DNA from: Streptomyces canus 299MFChir4.1
Lineage (GTDB): Bacteria > Actinomycetota > Actinomycetes > Streptomycetales > Streptomycetaceae
DNA length: 64,000 bases
Assembly (NCBI RefSeq): GCF_000383615.1
Contig: NZ_KB911589.1
Coordinates: 124,001-188,000 of the forward strand
Reading direction: 5' to 3'
The position numbers and the translations under genes were made by a program. Shown in pieces: positions 1 through 8,957 of this stretch (its first letter is position 1; each line of letters starts with the position of its first letter). Under the pieces are notes generated by a model. It ran no database searches and was not told the origin of the DNA. It saw only the letters and a list, made by a program, of their open reading frames with translations.

Positions 1-1
1 G

Positions 2-688
2 GAAGGCTCGCAGCCGGGGCATCCCTTCGGCTTCGACGGCCAGGGCTGCGACGTCTACACGCGCACGGTGTACGGCGCCCGTACGTCCGTCACGGTCGGC
101 GTCTGCGCCACGCTGGGCGTCGCGATCCTCGGGTCGGTCCTCGGCGGCCTGGCCGGGTTCTTCGGCGGCTTCTCGGACTCGATCCTGTCCCGTACGACCG
201 ACATCTTCTTCGCGATCCCCGTGGTCCTCGGCGGCCTGGTGCTCCTGTCGGTCGTCACCAGCAGCACGGTGTGGCCGGTCATCGGGTTCATGGTGCTGCT
301 GGGCTGGCCGCAGATCTCCCGCATCGCGCGCGGCTCGGTCATCACCGCCAAGCAGAACGACTACGTCCAGGCGGCCAGGGCCCTGGGCGCCTCCAACTCC
401 CGCCTGCTGCTCCGCCACATCGCCCCGAACGCGGTCGCCCCGGTGATCGTCGTGGCGACCATCGCGCTCGGCACGTACATCTCGCTGGAGGCGACCCTGT
501 CGTACCTCGGCGTGGGCCTCAAGCCCCCCACGGTCAGCTGGGGCATCGACATCTCCGCGGCCTCCGCCTACATCCGCAACGCCCCCCACATGCTCCTCTG
601 GCCCGCCGGAGCCCTCGCCGTCACGGTCCTCGCCTTCATCATGCTGGGCGACGCGGTCCGCGACGCCCTCGACCCGAAGCTGAGGTGA
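2..688 (+). CDS. bldKC: Oligopeptide ABC transporter permease, 5' end outside window
   Basis: DppC/OppC-type inner-membrane permease of a peptide importer. The frame is open from the window's first bases, and the residues before the internal GTG at 68 (GFDGQGCDVYTRTVYGAR) match the conserved GxDxxGRDVxSRxxYGAR segment of DppC proteins, so the gene starts upstream. Several hydrophobic helices follow. The EAA cytoplasmic loop that docks with the ATPase is visible (roughly AARALGASNSRLLLRHIAPN), as is the family-typical end GDAVRDALDPKLR. Two ATPase genes follow on the same strand. The symbol rests on remembered S. coelicolor gene order (bldK followed some genes later by mshB) and is less certain than the function. 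Confidence 0.88.
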   Translation, partial: EGSQPGHPFGFDGQGCDVYTRTVYGARTSVTVGVCATLGVAILGSVLGGLAGFFGGFSDSILSRTTDIFFAIPVVLGGLVLLSVVTSSTVWPVIGFMVLLGWPQISRIARGSVITAKQNDYVQAARALGASNSRLLLRHIAPNAVAPVIVVATIALGTYISLEATLSYLGVGLKPPTVSWGIDISAASAYIRNAPHMLLWPAGALAVTVLAFIMLGDAVRDALDPKLR

Positions 689-834
689 GCGGACGTGCTG
701 GTGAGCATGGGCGAGGGGCCCCACTCCGCGCCGCGGCCGTCGCAGACCCCGCCGGTCACCGTGCAGGCACCCGTCCCGCCCGGCGACGCGGCCCGCGACG
801 CCCCGACCGGAAGCTGAGGTGAGTCTCCGTGCTG
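647..834 (+). repeat. Imperfect direct repeat spanning the bldKC-bldKD junction
   Basis: Bases 647-689 (last codons and stop of the permease) recur at 782-823 with two substitutions and one deleted base. The similarity continues weakly to the following GTGCTG, which is the start of bldKD at 829 and a decoy at 695. The copies are 135 bases apart, so the whole intergenic spacer is one repeat period. The first copy opens a 40-codon frame (695-817) that ends in the second copy's tail and resembles nothing known. Confidence 0.75.
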
Positions 835-1803
835 CTCGAAGTGCGTGATCTGCAGGTGGAGTTCAGGACCAGGGACGGGGTGGCCAAGGCGGTCAACGGG
901 GTCGACTACGCGGTGGACGCGGGGGAGACCCTCGCGGTTCTCGGGGAGTCCGGGTCGGGGAAGTCGGTGACCGCGCAGGCGATCATGGGGATCCTCGACA
1001 TGCCCCCCGGCAGGATCACCGGCGGCGAGATCCTCTTCCAGGGCCGGGACCTGCTGAAGCTGAAGGAGGACGAGCGGCGCAGGGTCCGCGGCGCCGAGAT
1101 GGCGATGATCTTCCAGGACGCGCTGTCCTCCCTCAACCCCGTGCTCTCCGTCGGCGACCAGCTCGGTGAGATGTTCGTCGTGCACCGGGGCATGTCGAAG
1201 AAGGACGCGCGGGCCAAGGCCGTCGAGCTGATGGACCGGGTGCGCATTCCGGCCGCCCGGGAGCGCGTGAAGGACTACCCGCACCAGTTCTCCGGCGGCA
1301 TGCGCCAGCGCATCATGATCGCGATGGCGCTCGCCCTGGAACCCGCGCTGATCATCGCCGACGAACCGACCACCGCGCTCGACGTCACCGTCCAGGCCCA
1401 GGTGATGGAGCTGCTCGCCGAGCTCCAGCGCGAGTACCACATGGGCCTCATCCTCATCACCCACGACCTCGGCGTCGTCGCGGACGTGGCCGACCGGATC
1501 GCCGTCATGTACGCCGGACGGATCGTCGAGCAGGCTCCCGTGCACGACATCTACAAGGCGCCCGCCCACCCCTACACCCGCGGACTCCTCGACTCCATCC
1601 CCCGTCTCGACCAGAAGGGGCAGGAGCTGTACGCGATCAAGGGACTGCCGCCCAACTTGATGCACATCCCGCCGGGTTGCGCGTTCAACCCCCGGTGCCC
1701 GATGGCCCGGGACGTGTGCCGTACGGACGTGCCGCCTCTGTACGAAGTCGGCGACAGACGGACCAGTGCCTGTCACTTCTGGACGGAGTGCCTCAATGGT
1801 TGA
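829..1803 (+). CDS. bldKD: Oligopeptide ABC transporter ATP-binding protein (DppD/OppD type)
   Basis: Cytoplasmic ATPase that powers peptide uptake with the permease upstream. Visible motifs: Walker A GESGSGKS at residues 39-46, Q-loop FQDALSSLNP, signature FSGGMRQR, Walker B LIIADEPTTALD, H-loop THDLG. The C-terminal oligo/dipeptide extension has the GCAFNPRCPMARDVC cysteines plus a later CH, a pattern that in this family can ligate an iron-sulfur cluster. Length 324 aa is normal. GTG start; the stop overlaps the next gene, implying translational coupling. In S. coelicolor the bldK importer is needed for aerial growth under some conditions. Confidence 0.93.
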   Translation: MLLEVRDLQVEFRTRDGVAKAVNGVDYAVDAGETLAVLGESGSGKSVTAQAIMGILDMPPGRITGGEILFQGRDLLKLKEDERRRVRGAEMAMIFQDALSSLNPVLSVGDQLGEMFVVHRGMSKKDARAKAVELMDRVRIPAARERVKDYPHQFSGGMRQRIMIAMALALEPALIIADEPTTALDVTVQAQVMELLAELQREYHMGLILITHDLGVVADVADRIAVMYAGRIVEQAPVHDIYKAPAHPYTRGLLDSIPRLDQKGQELYAIKGLPPNLMHIPPGCAFNPRCPMARDVCRTDVPPLYEVGDRRTSACHFWTECLNG

Positions 1804-2833
1804 TCCGATCCTGGAAGTGGGTGGACTGGTCAAGCACTACCCGTTGACCCAGGGCATCCTGTTCAAGAAACAGGTCGGTGCCGTCAAGGCCGTGGACGGT
1901 GTGGACTTCACGCTCCACAAGGGAGAGACCCTCGGCATCGTCGGGGAGTCCGGCTGCGGCAAGTCGACCGTCGCCAAGATGCTGGTCAATCTGGAACGGC
2001 CGACGCAAGGGTTGATCAAGTACAAGGGCGAGGACATCACCAAGCTCTCCGGCAAGGCGCTGAAGTCGGTCCGCCGCAACATCCAGATGGTCTTCCAGGA
2101 CCCGTACACCTCCCTCAACCCCCGGATGACGGTCGGCGACATCATCGGGGAGCCGTACGACATCCACCCCGAGGTGGCCCCCAAGGGTGACCGGCGCAAG
2201 AAGGTCCAGGACCTGCTGGACGTCGTGGGTCTCAACCCGGAGTACATCAACCGCTATCCGCACCAGTTCTCCGGCGGCCAGCGCCAGCGCATCGGCATCG
2301 CGCGCGGCCTGGCCCTGCGCCCCGAGGTCATCGTCGCCGACGAACCGGTCTCCGCCCTCGACGTCTCCGTCCAGGCCCAGGTGATCAACCTCCTCGACCG
2401 GCTCCAGAGCGAGTTCGAGCTGTCCTACCTCTTCATCGCGCACGACCTGTCGATCGTCCGGCACATCTCGGACCGGGTCGGGGTGATGTACCTCGGGCGG
2501 ATCGTGGAGATCGGCCGGGACGCGGAGATCTACGACCATCCGACGCATCCCTACACCCAGGCGCTGCTGTCCGCCGTGCCGGTGCCCGACCCGGAGGCCC
2601 GCGAGCACCGAGAGCGGATCATCCTCACCGGCGACGTCCCGTCCCCGACCAACATCCCGTCCGGGTGCCGCTTCCGCACCCGCTGCTGGAAGGCCCAGGA
2701 GCGCTGCGCCCTGGAGGTCCCGGCGCTCGCGGTGCCGGCGGAGTTCCGGCACACGAGCGGACCGGCCGCGCACGACTCGGCGTGCCACTTCGCGGAGGAG
2801 AAGCAGGTCGTGCCGGCGGAGGAGACGGAGTAA
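1796..2833 (+). CDS. bldKE: Oligopeptide ABC transporter ATP-binding protein (DppF/OppF type)
   Basis: Second ATPase of the importer, 345 aa from the ATG at 1796, which overlaps the bldKD stop by 8 bases. It has a longer N-terminal segment (KHYPLTQGILFKKQVG) typical of DppF subunits, Walker A GESGCGKS, Q-loop FQDPYTSLNPR, signature FSGGQRQR, Walker B VIVADEPVSALD and the C-terminal Cys-bearing peptide-transporter domain. DppD and DppF subunits form an asymmetric heterodimer under the two permeases. It is the last gene of the operon; a strong hairpin follows. Confidence 0.93.
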   Translation: MVDPILEVGGLVKHYPLTQGILFKKQVGAVKAVDGVDFTLHKGETLGIVGESGCGKSTVAKMLVNLERPTQGLIKYKGEDITKLSGKALKSVRRNIQMVFQDPYTSLNPRMTVGDIIGEPYDIHPEVAPKGDRRKKVQDLLDVVGLNPEYINRYPHQFSGGQRQRIGIARGLALRPEVIVADEPVSALDVSVQAQVINLLDRLQSEFELSYLFIAHDLSIVRHISDRVGVMYLGRIVEIGRDAEIYDHPTHPYTQALLSAVPVPDPEAREHRERIILTGDVPSPTNIPSGCRFRTRCWKAQERCALEVPALAVPAEFRHTSGPAAHDSACHFAEEKQVVPAEETE

Positions 2834-2912
2834 CACGGAGGCAACTCGGCCGACCCGGTTCCGATATACGGACGCGTCAGTCTCTAAGACGTACGGCCGT
2901 GCGGGTGCCGTA

Positions 2913-2948
2913 AGCGGGCCGGGACGCGCCATGTCGTCCCGGCCCGCT
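2913..2948. terminator. Bidirectional hairpin terminator
   Basis: Perfect 14-bp stem, AGCGGGCCGGGACG (2913-2926) with CGTCCCGGCCCGCT (2935-2948), loop of 8. It lies between the convergent bldKE and peptidase genes. It has no U-tract, as is usual in Streptomyces. Confidence 0.8.
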
Positions 2949-2955
2949 GCTGTGC

Positions 2956-5076
2956 CTACGCCCTTCCCAACGACCGCTTCAGGAAGTCCAGCTGAAGCCG
3001 CAGCAGGTTCTCCGCGACCGTCTCCTGCGGGGTCATGTGGGTCACGCCGGACAGGGGCAGCACCTCGTGCGGGCGGCCCGCGGCCAGCAGGGCCGAGGAC
3101 AGGCGCAGGGAGTGGGCGACCACCACGTTGTCGTCCGCGAGGCCGTGGATGATCATCATCGGGCGGTGCGGTTCGGCCGCCTCGACCAGACCCTCGTCGT
3201 CGACCAGAGAGTTGCGGCGGTAGACCTCCGGCTGCTCGTCCGGGTGGCCGAGGTAGCGCTCCTGGTAGTGGGTGTCGTACAGGCGCAGATCGCTGATCGG
3301 GGCGCCGACCACCGCCGCTTGGAAGACATCCGGGCGGCGCAGCGCCGCGAGGGCCGCCAGATAGCCGCCGAAGGACCAGCCGCGGATCGCGACCCGGGAG
3401 AGATCCAGAGGGAAGTCCTCGGCGAGCGCCTGGAGCGCGTCGACCTGGTCCTGGAGGGGCACCGCCGCGAGGTCGTCCCGGACGGCCTTCTCCCAGGCGG
3501 GGGAGCGGCCCGGGGTGCCCCGGCCGTCGGCCACGACCACCGCGAAGCCCTGGTCGGCGAACCACTGCGAGGTGAGGTGCGCGTTGTGCGCGGCGACCAC
3601 CCGCTGTCCGTGCGGACCCCCGTACGGGTCCAGCAAAACCGGAAGGAGGCTGTCACCGGCGTAGTCCTGCGGCATAAGCACGGCGCACGGGATTCTGCGT
3701 GCGCCCCCCTCGGTGAGCGTCACGCGCGGGGTCAAACCGGGATCTTCCGCGTATGACGTGACAGTCGCCGTCTCCTTGCCGTCGCGCAGTACCCGCGCGC
3801 GGGCGCCCGGCCGGTCGAGGGTCGCCGACACCAGCACGGTCACGCCCCCGGCGCGCACCGCCGAGTGCGCGCCGGGCTCCTGCGACAAGCGCTCCACTCC
3901 GAGCTCGTTCACCCGGTAGACGTGCACCTCGCCCAGCTCCGGGGACTCGGCCTCCGTGCCGGCCGACGCCGAGACCAGCACGTCGTCCCGCGTGACGTCC
4001 AGCACCGCGCGGATGTGCAACTGCGGTCCGGTCAGCGGCCGTTCACCGACCGCGAGCACCCGCGCGCCGCCCTCGTCGGCGATCCGCACGAGCTGCCCCG
4101 AGGGGCTCCAGCAGGGCACTCCAGGGAAAAGATCCAGCCAAGTTGGATCTTCGTCCGCGTGTACCATCCGGGTCGCGCCGGACTCCGGGTCCACCGCCAG
4201 ATACAGCTGACTGCGCTGGTCGCGCGCCTGTACGAGCAACAGCGGGGCACCCGCGGCTGACCAGTGCACATGGGCCAGATACGGATACCGCTTCCGGTCC
4301 CAGGAGACCTCGGTGCGCGACCCGTCCAGGGCGAGCACGAACAGCCGTACGTCCGCGTTGGGGGTGCCCGCGGCCGGGTACGGGACGTGGTGTGGCTCAC
4401 GCTCCGGGTGGGCCGGATCGGAGATCCACCAGCGCCGCACCGGCGTGTCGTCCACGCGCGCGACCAGCAGCCGATCGGACTGCGGCGACCACCAGAAGCC
4501 CCGCGACCGGCCCATCTCCTCGGCCGCGATGAACTCCGCGAGGCCGTAGGTGACCTGATCCGACTCCGGAGCGGCCAGCGTCCGGTCGTCCTCGCCCTCG
4601 GCGCCCACGACCCGCAGGGAGCCCCGGGCGACGTACGCGACGTGCCGTCCGTCGGGGGCCGGGCGGGGGTCGATCACCGGTCCGGAGACGGGCAGTTCAC
4701 GTGCCGTCCCGGCCCGCAGCTCCGCCGTGAAAAGCCGCCCTGACAAGGCGAAAGAGGCCAACTCGACCGCCGTGTCGGTGGCATAGCCGACGATGCCGGC
4801 ACCGCCCTCGCGGCTGCGCTCGCGGCGCGCCCGCTCCGCGGCCGACAGGCGCTCCTCGGTGCCGTCCAGGAGGGCACGCGGGTCGGCCGCCACGCGCTCC
4901 CCGCCGTCCGCCGCGTCGAGCACCCACAGCGAATTGGCCCGGTTCGTGCCCGAGTTCGAGCGCAGGAACACGACACGCGATCCGTCGGGCGCCACGGTGA
5001 ACGCGCGCGGCGCGCCGACGGTGAAGCGCTGGGTACGGGCGTGCCGGCGGGGAAAGGAGTCAGGCTCGGTCGTCAT
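2956..5076 (-). CDS. S9-family prolyl oligopeptidase / dipeptidyl-peptidase IV-like
   Basis: Serine peptidase of 706 aa with an N-terminal beta-propeller (DPPIV_N-like, about residues 40-430) and a C-terminal alpha/beta hydrolase domain. The nucleophile elbow is GWSFGGY, followed by Asp in HGLADDNVV and His in GVTHMTP, so the triad is complete. Such enzymes trim proline-containing peptides. No signal peptide is seen, so it is probably cytoplasmic. It converges on the peptide importer, and a role in processing imported peptides is inferred. The ATG at 5076 was chosen because conserved sequence begins at MTTEPDSFPRRH; the open frame continues upstream without family similarity. Confidence 0.9.
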   Translation of the reverse strand: MTTEPDSFPRRHARTQRFTVGAPRAFTVAPDGSRVVFLRSNSGTNRANSLWVLDAADGGERVAADPRALLDGTEERLSAAERARRERSREGGAGIVGYATDTAVELASFALSGRLFTAELRAGTARELPVSGPVIDPRPAPDGRHVAYVARGSLRVVGAEGEDDRTLAAPESDQVTYGLAEFIAAEEMGRSRGFWWSPQSDRLLVARVDDTPVRRWWISDPAHPEREPHHVPYPAAGTPNADVRLFVLALDGSRTEVSWDRKRYPYLAHVHWSAAGAPLLLVQARDQRSQLYLAVDPESGATRMVHADEDPTWLDLFPGVPCWSPSGQLVRIADEGGARVLAVGERPLTGPQLHIRAVLDVTRDDVLVSASAGTEAESPELGEVHVYRVNELGVERLSQEPGAHSAVRAGGVTVLVSATLDRPGARARVLRDGKETATVTSYAEDPGLTPRVTLTEGGARRIPCAVLMPQDYAGDSLLPVLLDPYGGPHGQRVVAAHNAHLTSQWFADQGFAVVVADGRGTPGRSPAWEKAVRDDLAAVPLQDQVDALQALAEDFPLDLSRVAIRGWSFGGYLAALAALRRPDVFQAAVVGAPISDLRLYDTHYQERYLGHPDEQPEVYRRNSLVDDEGLVEAAEPHRPMMIIHGLADDNVVVAHSLRLSSALLAAGRPHEVLPLSGVTHMTPQETVAENLLRLQLDFLKRSLGRA

Positions 5077-5264
5077 GCCCCGACCATATTGGCCATGCGC
5101 CCCCTTGTGCGGCCGTGCGCCGACGGATGCGCAGGCCCGGATAGTTATGATCACTACCGCATAGTGGGTATGAATCCGCTGGCTGCTGTATGGATTTATC
5201 TGCCCCCATAGTTCCGTTCCCGTCCGACCCCCCACGTCCCTGGGTTCTTTGGAGGTGAGCCGCC

Positions 5265-5459
5265 GTGGCACTCTCGATTTCGGCGGTGGTGCTGCTGGCG
5301 ATCATCGTCTTCTTGTTGGTCAAGAAGTCGGGCTTGAAGGGCGGTCACGCGGTCGTGTGCATCCTGCTCGGCTTCTATCTCGCGGCTTCCTCGATCGCAC
5401 CGACGATCAGTGAGCTGACGACCAACATCGCGGGCATGATCGGCAGTATCAAGTTCTGA
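5265..5459 (+). CDS. Small conserved membrane protein
   Basis: A 64-aa protein with two hydrophobic stretches: residues 4-20 (ISAVVLLAIIVFLLVKK) and about 30-45 (VCILLGFYLAASSIA). GTG start preceded by an excellent ribosome-binding site, GGAGGTGA, at 5251-5258. Similar small membrane proteins are widespread in Streptomyces with no assigned function. It is the last conserved gene before the accessory block and stands alone, divergent from the peptidase; the 190-base AT-richer gap at 5077-5264 must hold both promoters. Confidence 0.8.
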   Translation: MALSISAVVLLAIIVFLLVKKSGLKGGHAVVCILLGFYLAASSIAPTISELTTNIAGMIGSIKF

Positions 5460-5474
5460 CCTGTCCCGGCACTT

Positions 5475-5503
5475 GGGCTCCGGACCGTGGCTGACCGGAG
5501 CCC
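5475..5503 (+). terminator. Hairpin after the small membrane protein gene
   Basis: Nine-bp stem GGGCTCCGG (5475-5483) / CCGGAGCCC (5495-5503), loop of 11, starting 16 bases after the stop codon. Confidence 0.6.
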
Positions 5504-5592
5504 GCCTCATGCCGACCTGTTCCGTTCCTTCGTGGTTCCCGGCTCCGTAAGCTTGGCGGATCCAGGACAGGCGAAGGACGGCGCAGCGGCGC

Positions 5593-7443
5593 GTGGACAG
5601 GGACAACGTTGACGATCGACTCCGGACGCTGGCGAAGGCGTCGTCCAACTTCGGACGGTTGTACGGGTATCAGCCCCTCCTGGCCATCTACGGCTCGCAG
5701 GCGGAACTCACCGTCCTGACAAATCCGAACGCCGCCTACGTCAGCGCCGGGCAGTTCGGCGAGGTCCTGGCCGAGGAGTTCGTCGCCCGTACCGGCACGC
5801 GGGTCGAGGGCACGACCCAGTTCGACCGCCTCAACGCCCTCACGCGGGCCGGGGTGCTCGTCGGCTGGAGTCGTGAGGCGTTCGACAAGCTGCGCCGGGG
5901 CCGCAACGACGCCGCGCACAACCATCTCTTCGACACGACGAAGGCGCTCGAAGCGCTGAAGCTGTGCTGGCAGTTGGGTGACCTCTTCGACCGGGCCATG
6001 GGCGGGACACGGACTGTGTCCGCCTTCGTGCCGCCGACACTTCCGGCTGATGCCCAGTCCGCCGACCCCGAGGAAATCGCGGAGCTCCAGGAGGCGCTGG
6101 AGGGGCATCGACGGTCGCTGGCCGAGTCACGCGTCAAGCTGTCCGAGAAGAGCAACCGTCTGGAGGCCGAGCGGCGGGCACGTGCCGAGGCCGAGGCGCT
6201 GATCGCGAGCGCGCAGCAGCAGAAGTCGGCATACGCCGCCGAGATCGAGGACTTGAGGGCCCAGGTCGCCGAACTGCGGGTGGCCCACCAGCAGCAGTAC
6301 GACCGCGAGCGCCTGCAGCCGCGCAAGGTCGCCTCCGCGGCCCGTGAGGCCATCGTGGAACGCGCACAGCGCCCCGCGCCCCTCAACGAGGTGCAGGCGC
6401 GCAAGAAGATCGACGCGATGCTGACCACGGCCGGCTGGTTGATCCAGAGCAAGGCGGAGGCCAATCCTCTCGCGGGGCAGGGCGTCGCCGTCGAGGAGTT
6501 CACCCTGGCCACTGGCCGGGCGGACTACGTCCTGTATGTGGACGGCAAGATCGTCGGTGTCATCGAGGCCAAGCGGGAGGGTACGCCGCTCGCTGGGGCC
6601 CTTGCGCAGAACGAGCGGTACGCGGCCGGTGTGCTCAAGGAGCACGCCATGGCCGTGTGGCGGCGGGAGGAACTCTTCGCGTTCCGTTACGTCAGCACAG
6701 GTACGGAGACGTACTTCCTCAACCGCGTCGACCCGGACGCACGCTCGCGTGAGGTTTTCGCCATCCACCGACCCGAGACCATCGCGACGTGGATGAAGCG
6801 GGCCGACGAGGAACCGGACGCGCCCACCTTCAGGGCGGCCCTTCGCACGAGGCTGCCGCTCCTGGAGACGCACGGCCTGCGCATGGCCCAGGTCGACGCG
6901 ATCACGAACCTTGAGGGCTCACTGGCCGCCGACAAGCCGCGCGCCCTCATCCAGATGGCGACGGGCGCCGGCAAGACGTTCACCGCTGTCACGCAGACGT
7001 ACCGCCTGCTGCGCCACGCGGTCACCAACGCCCCGAGGAGCCCGCCTCGCCCGACTCCTCGCCACCGAGCAACTCCGGGCATGGGGAATCCCTTGGACCC
7101 GGCGGCACACATCGTGGCCGAGCTCGCCGCCAACGCCGCCACCCACAGTCGTATCCCCGGGAGGGACTTCCGACTCACCCTCTACGTTGTCGGCGACACC
7201 CTCCGCATCGAGGTCACCGACACCCGGAGTGACCGCCTCCCGCAGCTCCAAGACCCCACCGCCGACGCCGAGCCCGGCCGAGGCCTCGCCCTCGTCGACG
7301 CCCTCGCCGACCGCTGGGGCACCGCCCCGGGGCCGTACCCGTGCAAGACCGTCTGGGCCGAACTCGAAGTCGCCCCGCCACCGGAACCCGACTGCTCGTG
7401 CTCCGGTGCGAGGGGCGCTCTTCCCAAAGGAACACGATGGTGA
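5593..7443 (+). pseudogene. Truncated HsdR-like restriction gene fused to ATPase remnant
   Basis: The 616-codon frame is a chimera. The N-terminal ~140 residues resemble DUF4145, a HEPN-type domain, with an R-x4-H motif in RGRNDAAHNH. A charged coiled coil follows (about 155-245), then an HsdR N-terminal nuclease domain (about 255-400) with the PD-(D/E)xK-like pattern GRADYVLY...GVIEAK. The helicase begins with Walker A MATGAGKTF (about 455) but stops after YRLLRHA near base 7020; the whole DEAD-box motor is missing. The remaining ~140 residues belong to an unrelated HATPase_c protein (PAAHIVAELAANAATH). Family members normally exceed 900 aa with hsdM/hsdS nearby, and none are here. A deletion joining two genes is the simplest explanation. 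GTG start, weak ribosome-binding site. Confidence 0.75.
7024..7443 (+). pseudogene. Frameshifted RsbW-like regulatory ATPase remnant
   Basis: Remnant of a small Streptomyces HATPase_c (anti-sigma-kinase-like) protein. Its N-terminal part (SPTPRGARLARLLATEQLR) reads in one frame at about 7035-7095. The rest (DPAAHIVAELAANAATH, then GDTLRIEVTD and a GRGLALVDALADRWG glycine loop) reads in the frame of the upstream HsdR fragment, so at least one indel lies near 7095-7105. The true start is missing. Intact relatives usually precede the same HTH gene found at 7643, so this was probably a two-gene cassette. Confidence 0.65.
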
Positions 7444-7642
7444 AAGCACCTCACCAAGCCCCACCCCTCCCGCCCGTCGCCTCCGCTCACCCTCGCGAGT
7501 GAACATCGCCAACTCGAGTGGATTCCCGGCCCCTTGCCTGCCCTACGCTCAGCGCAACACAACCGCAGACATGCGACGGCCCCCGCCGGGACTGCAATCC
7601 CAGTGCGAGGGCCTGACCACCGAGGAAGTTCGGAGCTTCCTG

Positions 7643-8542
7643 ATGGACACCGAAAACCTTAGCGCGCCCCCGCACGCCCAGTCCCGTCCTGCCGCCAACA
7701 AACCCCCGAACCGGCGACGACCCCACTCCAGCGGCGGGCTCATCCACGACAACACCCGCCACACCGAGCGCTTCACGGTGATCGGCAACCACCTCGCCCA
7801 GCACCCGGAACTTTCCCTGCTCGCGATCGGGCTCGGCGTCCACCTCCAGTCCCTCCCCAAGGGCGCCCAGGTCGACATCAAGACCCTCACTGGCCGCTTC
7901 CCCGAGGGTGCCACCCGTATCGCTGCCGCCCTGCGTGAACTGGAAGACCACGGCTACCTGCGGCGGAAACGCGAGCGAGTCCCCGACGGGCGGATCATCA
8001 CTCGGACGATCTCCTGTAACCAGCCGGGACGTAACCAGCCGGGACGCGACCTTCACGCCGACCGAGAAACCACGCGGTCGGCCCACCCGACACCGCAGAC
8101 GGCGAAGAAGAAGCCGGCGCCCCGCAAGAGGCCGCTCCCCGCCGTCCCGCCGCCCGGTTGCAAGGCTCCCGCGCTCCTCCAGCAGGCAACCGACCTCCTC
8201 GCCGACCTCCGCCGCCACGACTCCCGGCTGCTCCTCTCGGCCTGCGACACGGCCCACCTGGCTCCCGGCGTCGCCGCGTGGCTGGAGCGCGACGTCACCC
8301 CCAGCGCCGTACGTCACGCACTGACCAGCGATCTGCCGGACGAGCCCCTCCGCCGCCCAGCAGCCCTCCCGGCTCACCGCCTCACAGCTCAGCTGCCGCC
8401 CCTGCCCCCGTTCCGCGCCCCTGCCCCGCCACCAGCGACGCGGCACCCCTTCCAGAACTGCGACGGCTGCCACCGTGTCTTCCGCTCACCCATTCCAGGA
8501 CGGTGCCGTGACTGCCGCATTCCCGCTGCCCCCGCCACCTGA
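7643..8542 (+). CDS. Streptomyces helix-turn-helix protein of unknown role
   Basis: A 299-aa protein with an N-terminal winged-HTH region (about 35-115: TRHTERFTVIGNHLAQH ... FPEGATRIAAALRELEDHGYL), a Pro/Lys-rich linker, a second conserved helical block (LLQQATDLLADLRRHDSRLLLSACD) and a C-terminal Cys motif (CDGCHRVF...CRDC) that could bind zinc. Streptomyces genomes carry many copies, often beside an HATPase_c gene as here. DNA binding is inferred from the fold; targets are unknown. The ATG at 7643 has GGAG 8 bases upstream; the same frame is open further upstream without conserved sequence. Confidence 0.75.
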   Translation: MDTENLSAPPHAQSRPAANKPPNRRRPHSSGGLIHDNTRHTERFTVIGNHLAQHPELSLLAIGLGVHLQSLPKGAQVDIKTLTGRFPEGATRIAAALRELEDHGYLRRKRERVPDGRIITRTISCNQPGRNQPGRDLHADRETTRSAHPTPQTAKKKPAPRKRPLPAVPPPGCKAPALLQQATDLLADLRRHDSRLLLSACDTAHLAPGVAAWLERDVTPSAVRHALTSDLPDEPLRRPAALPAHRLTAQLPPLPPFRAPAPPPATRHPFQNCDGCHRVFRSPIPGRCRDCRIPAAPAT

Positions 8543-8609
8543 GCCCGTAGTGCCGGGCCCCCGTCCCTCAGCCCGGCTACGCTGGCCGGGGCATCTTCTG
8601 GAGGACACC

Positions 8610-8957
8610 ATGAGCACTCAGGCCGACCACGGGCACGAGCTGATCCCTCGCCCCGAACTGACTCCCGAAGCTCTGCGTGCCGCTCTTGCCGTCGTTGCTC
8701 CAGACCGCCTGGACGAGATGCAGGTCATGAAGGACGACGCCTTCGCCAAGGCGGTTGAGTGGCAGTCTCTGAGTCCTGTCCAGAGCTGGGTCCTGATCTG
8801 GGCCAAGGAGATCGAGATCGCCCGTCGGCCGGACCTGTCCACTCGCTACGCCCAGGCGCAGAGCAACCTGGAACACGAGGACCCGGCCATCGCACGGGAA
8901 GCCCTTCGCGAGCTGAGCGCGGTTCTCGAAGAGGCGCTGAAGGCAGTTCGCGAGTGA
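8610..8957 (+). CDS. Small acidic helical protein, candidate antitoxin partner
   Basis: A 115-aa protein with a strong ribosome-binding site (GGAGG, 5 bases before ATG 8610). The sequence is mainly amphipathic helix with many Glu/Ala (LTPEALRAALAVVAPDRL, then a C-terminal EALRELSAVLEEALKAV helix). No enzyme motif is visible. The last codons overlap the next gene (GTGA), so the two are translated together. Acidic helical partner first and small basic/beta protein second is the usual order of type II toxin-antitoxin operons, but this is inference; the family is not one I can name. Confidence 0.65.
   Translation: MSTQADHGHELIPRPELTPEALRAALAVVAPDRLDEMQVMKDDAFAKAVEWQSLSPVQSWVLIWAKEIEIARRPDLSTRYAQAQSNLEHEDPAIAREALRELSAVLEEALKAVRE

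Noticed and set aside
695..817. 40-codon ORF between bldKC and bldKD
   Set aside because: Explained by the duplicated junction; no ribosome-binding site better than the decoy copy and no family similarity.
568..3565. Long open frames antisense to the bldK and peptidase genes
   Set aside because: They mirror the GC3 bias of the real genes on the other strand, have Arg/Gly/Pro-rich composition and match no family.
7437..7502. 21-codon ORF after the chimeric restriction gene
   Set aside because: Too short and Pro-rich, with no clear conservation signal.
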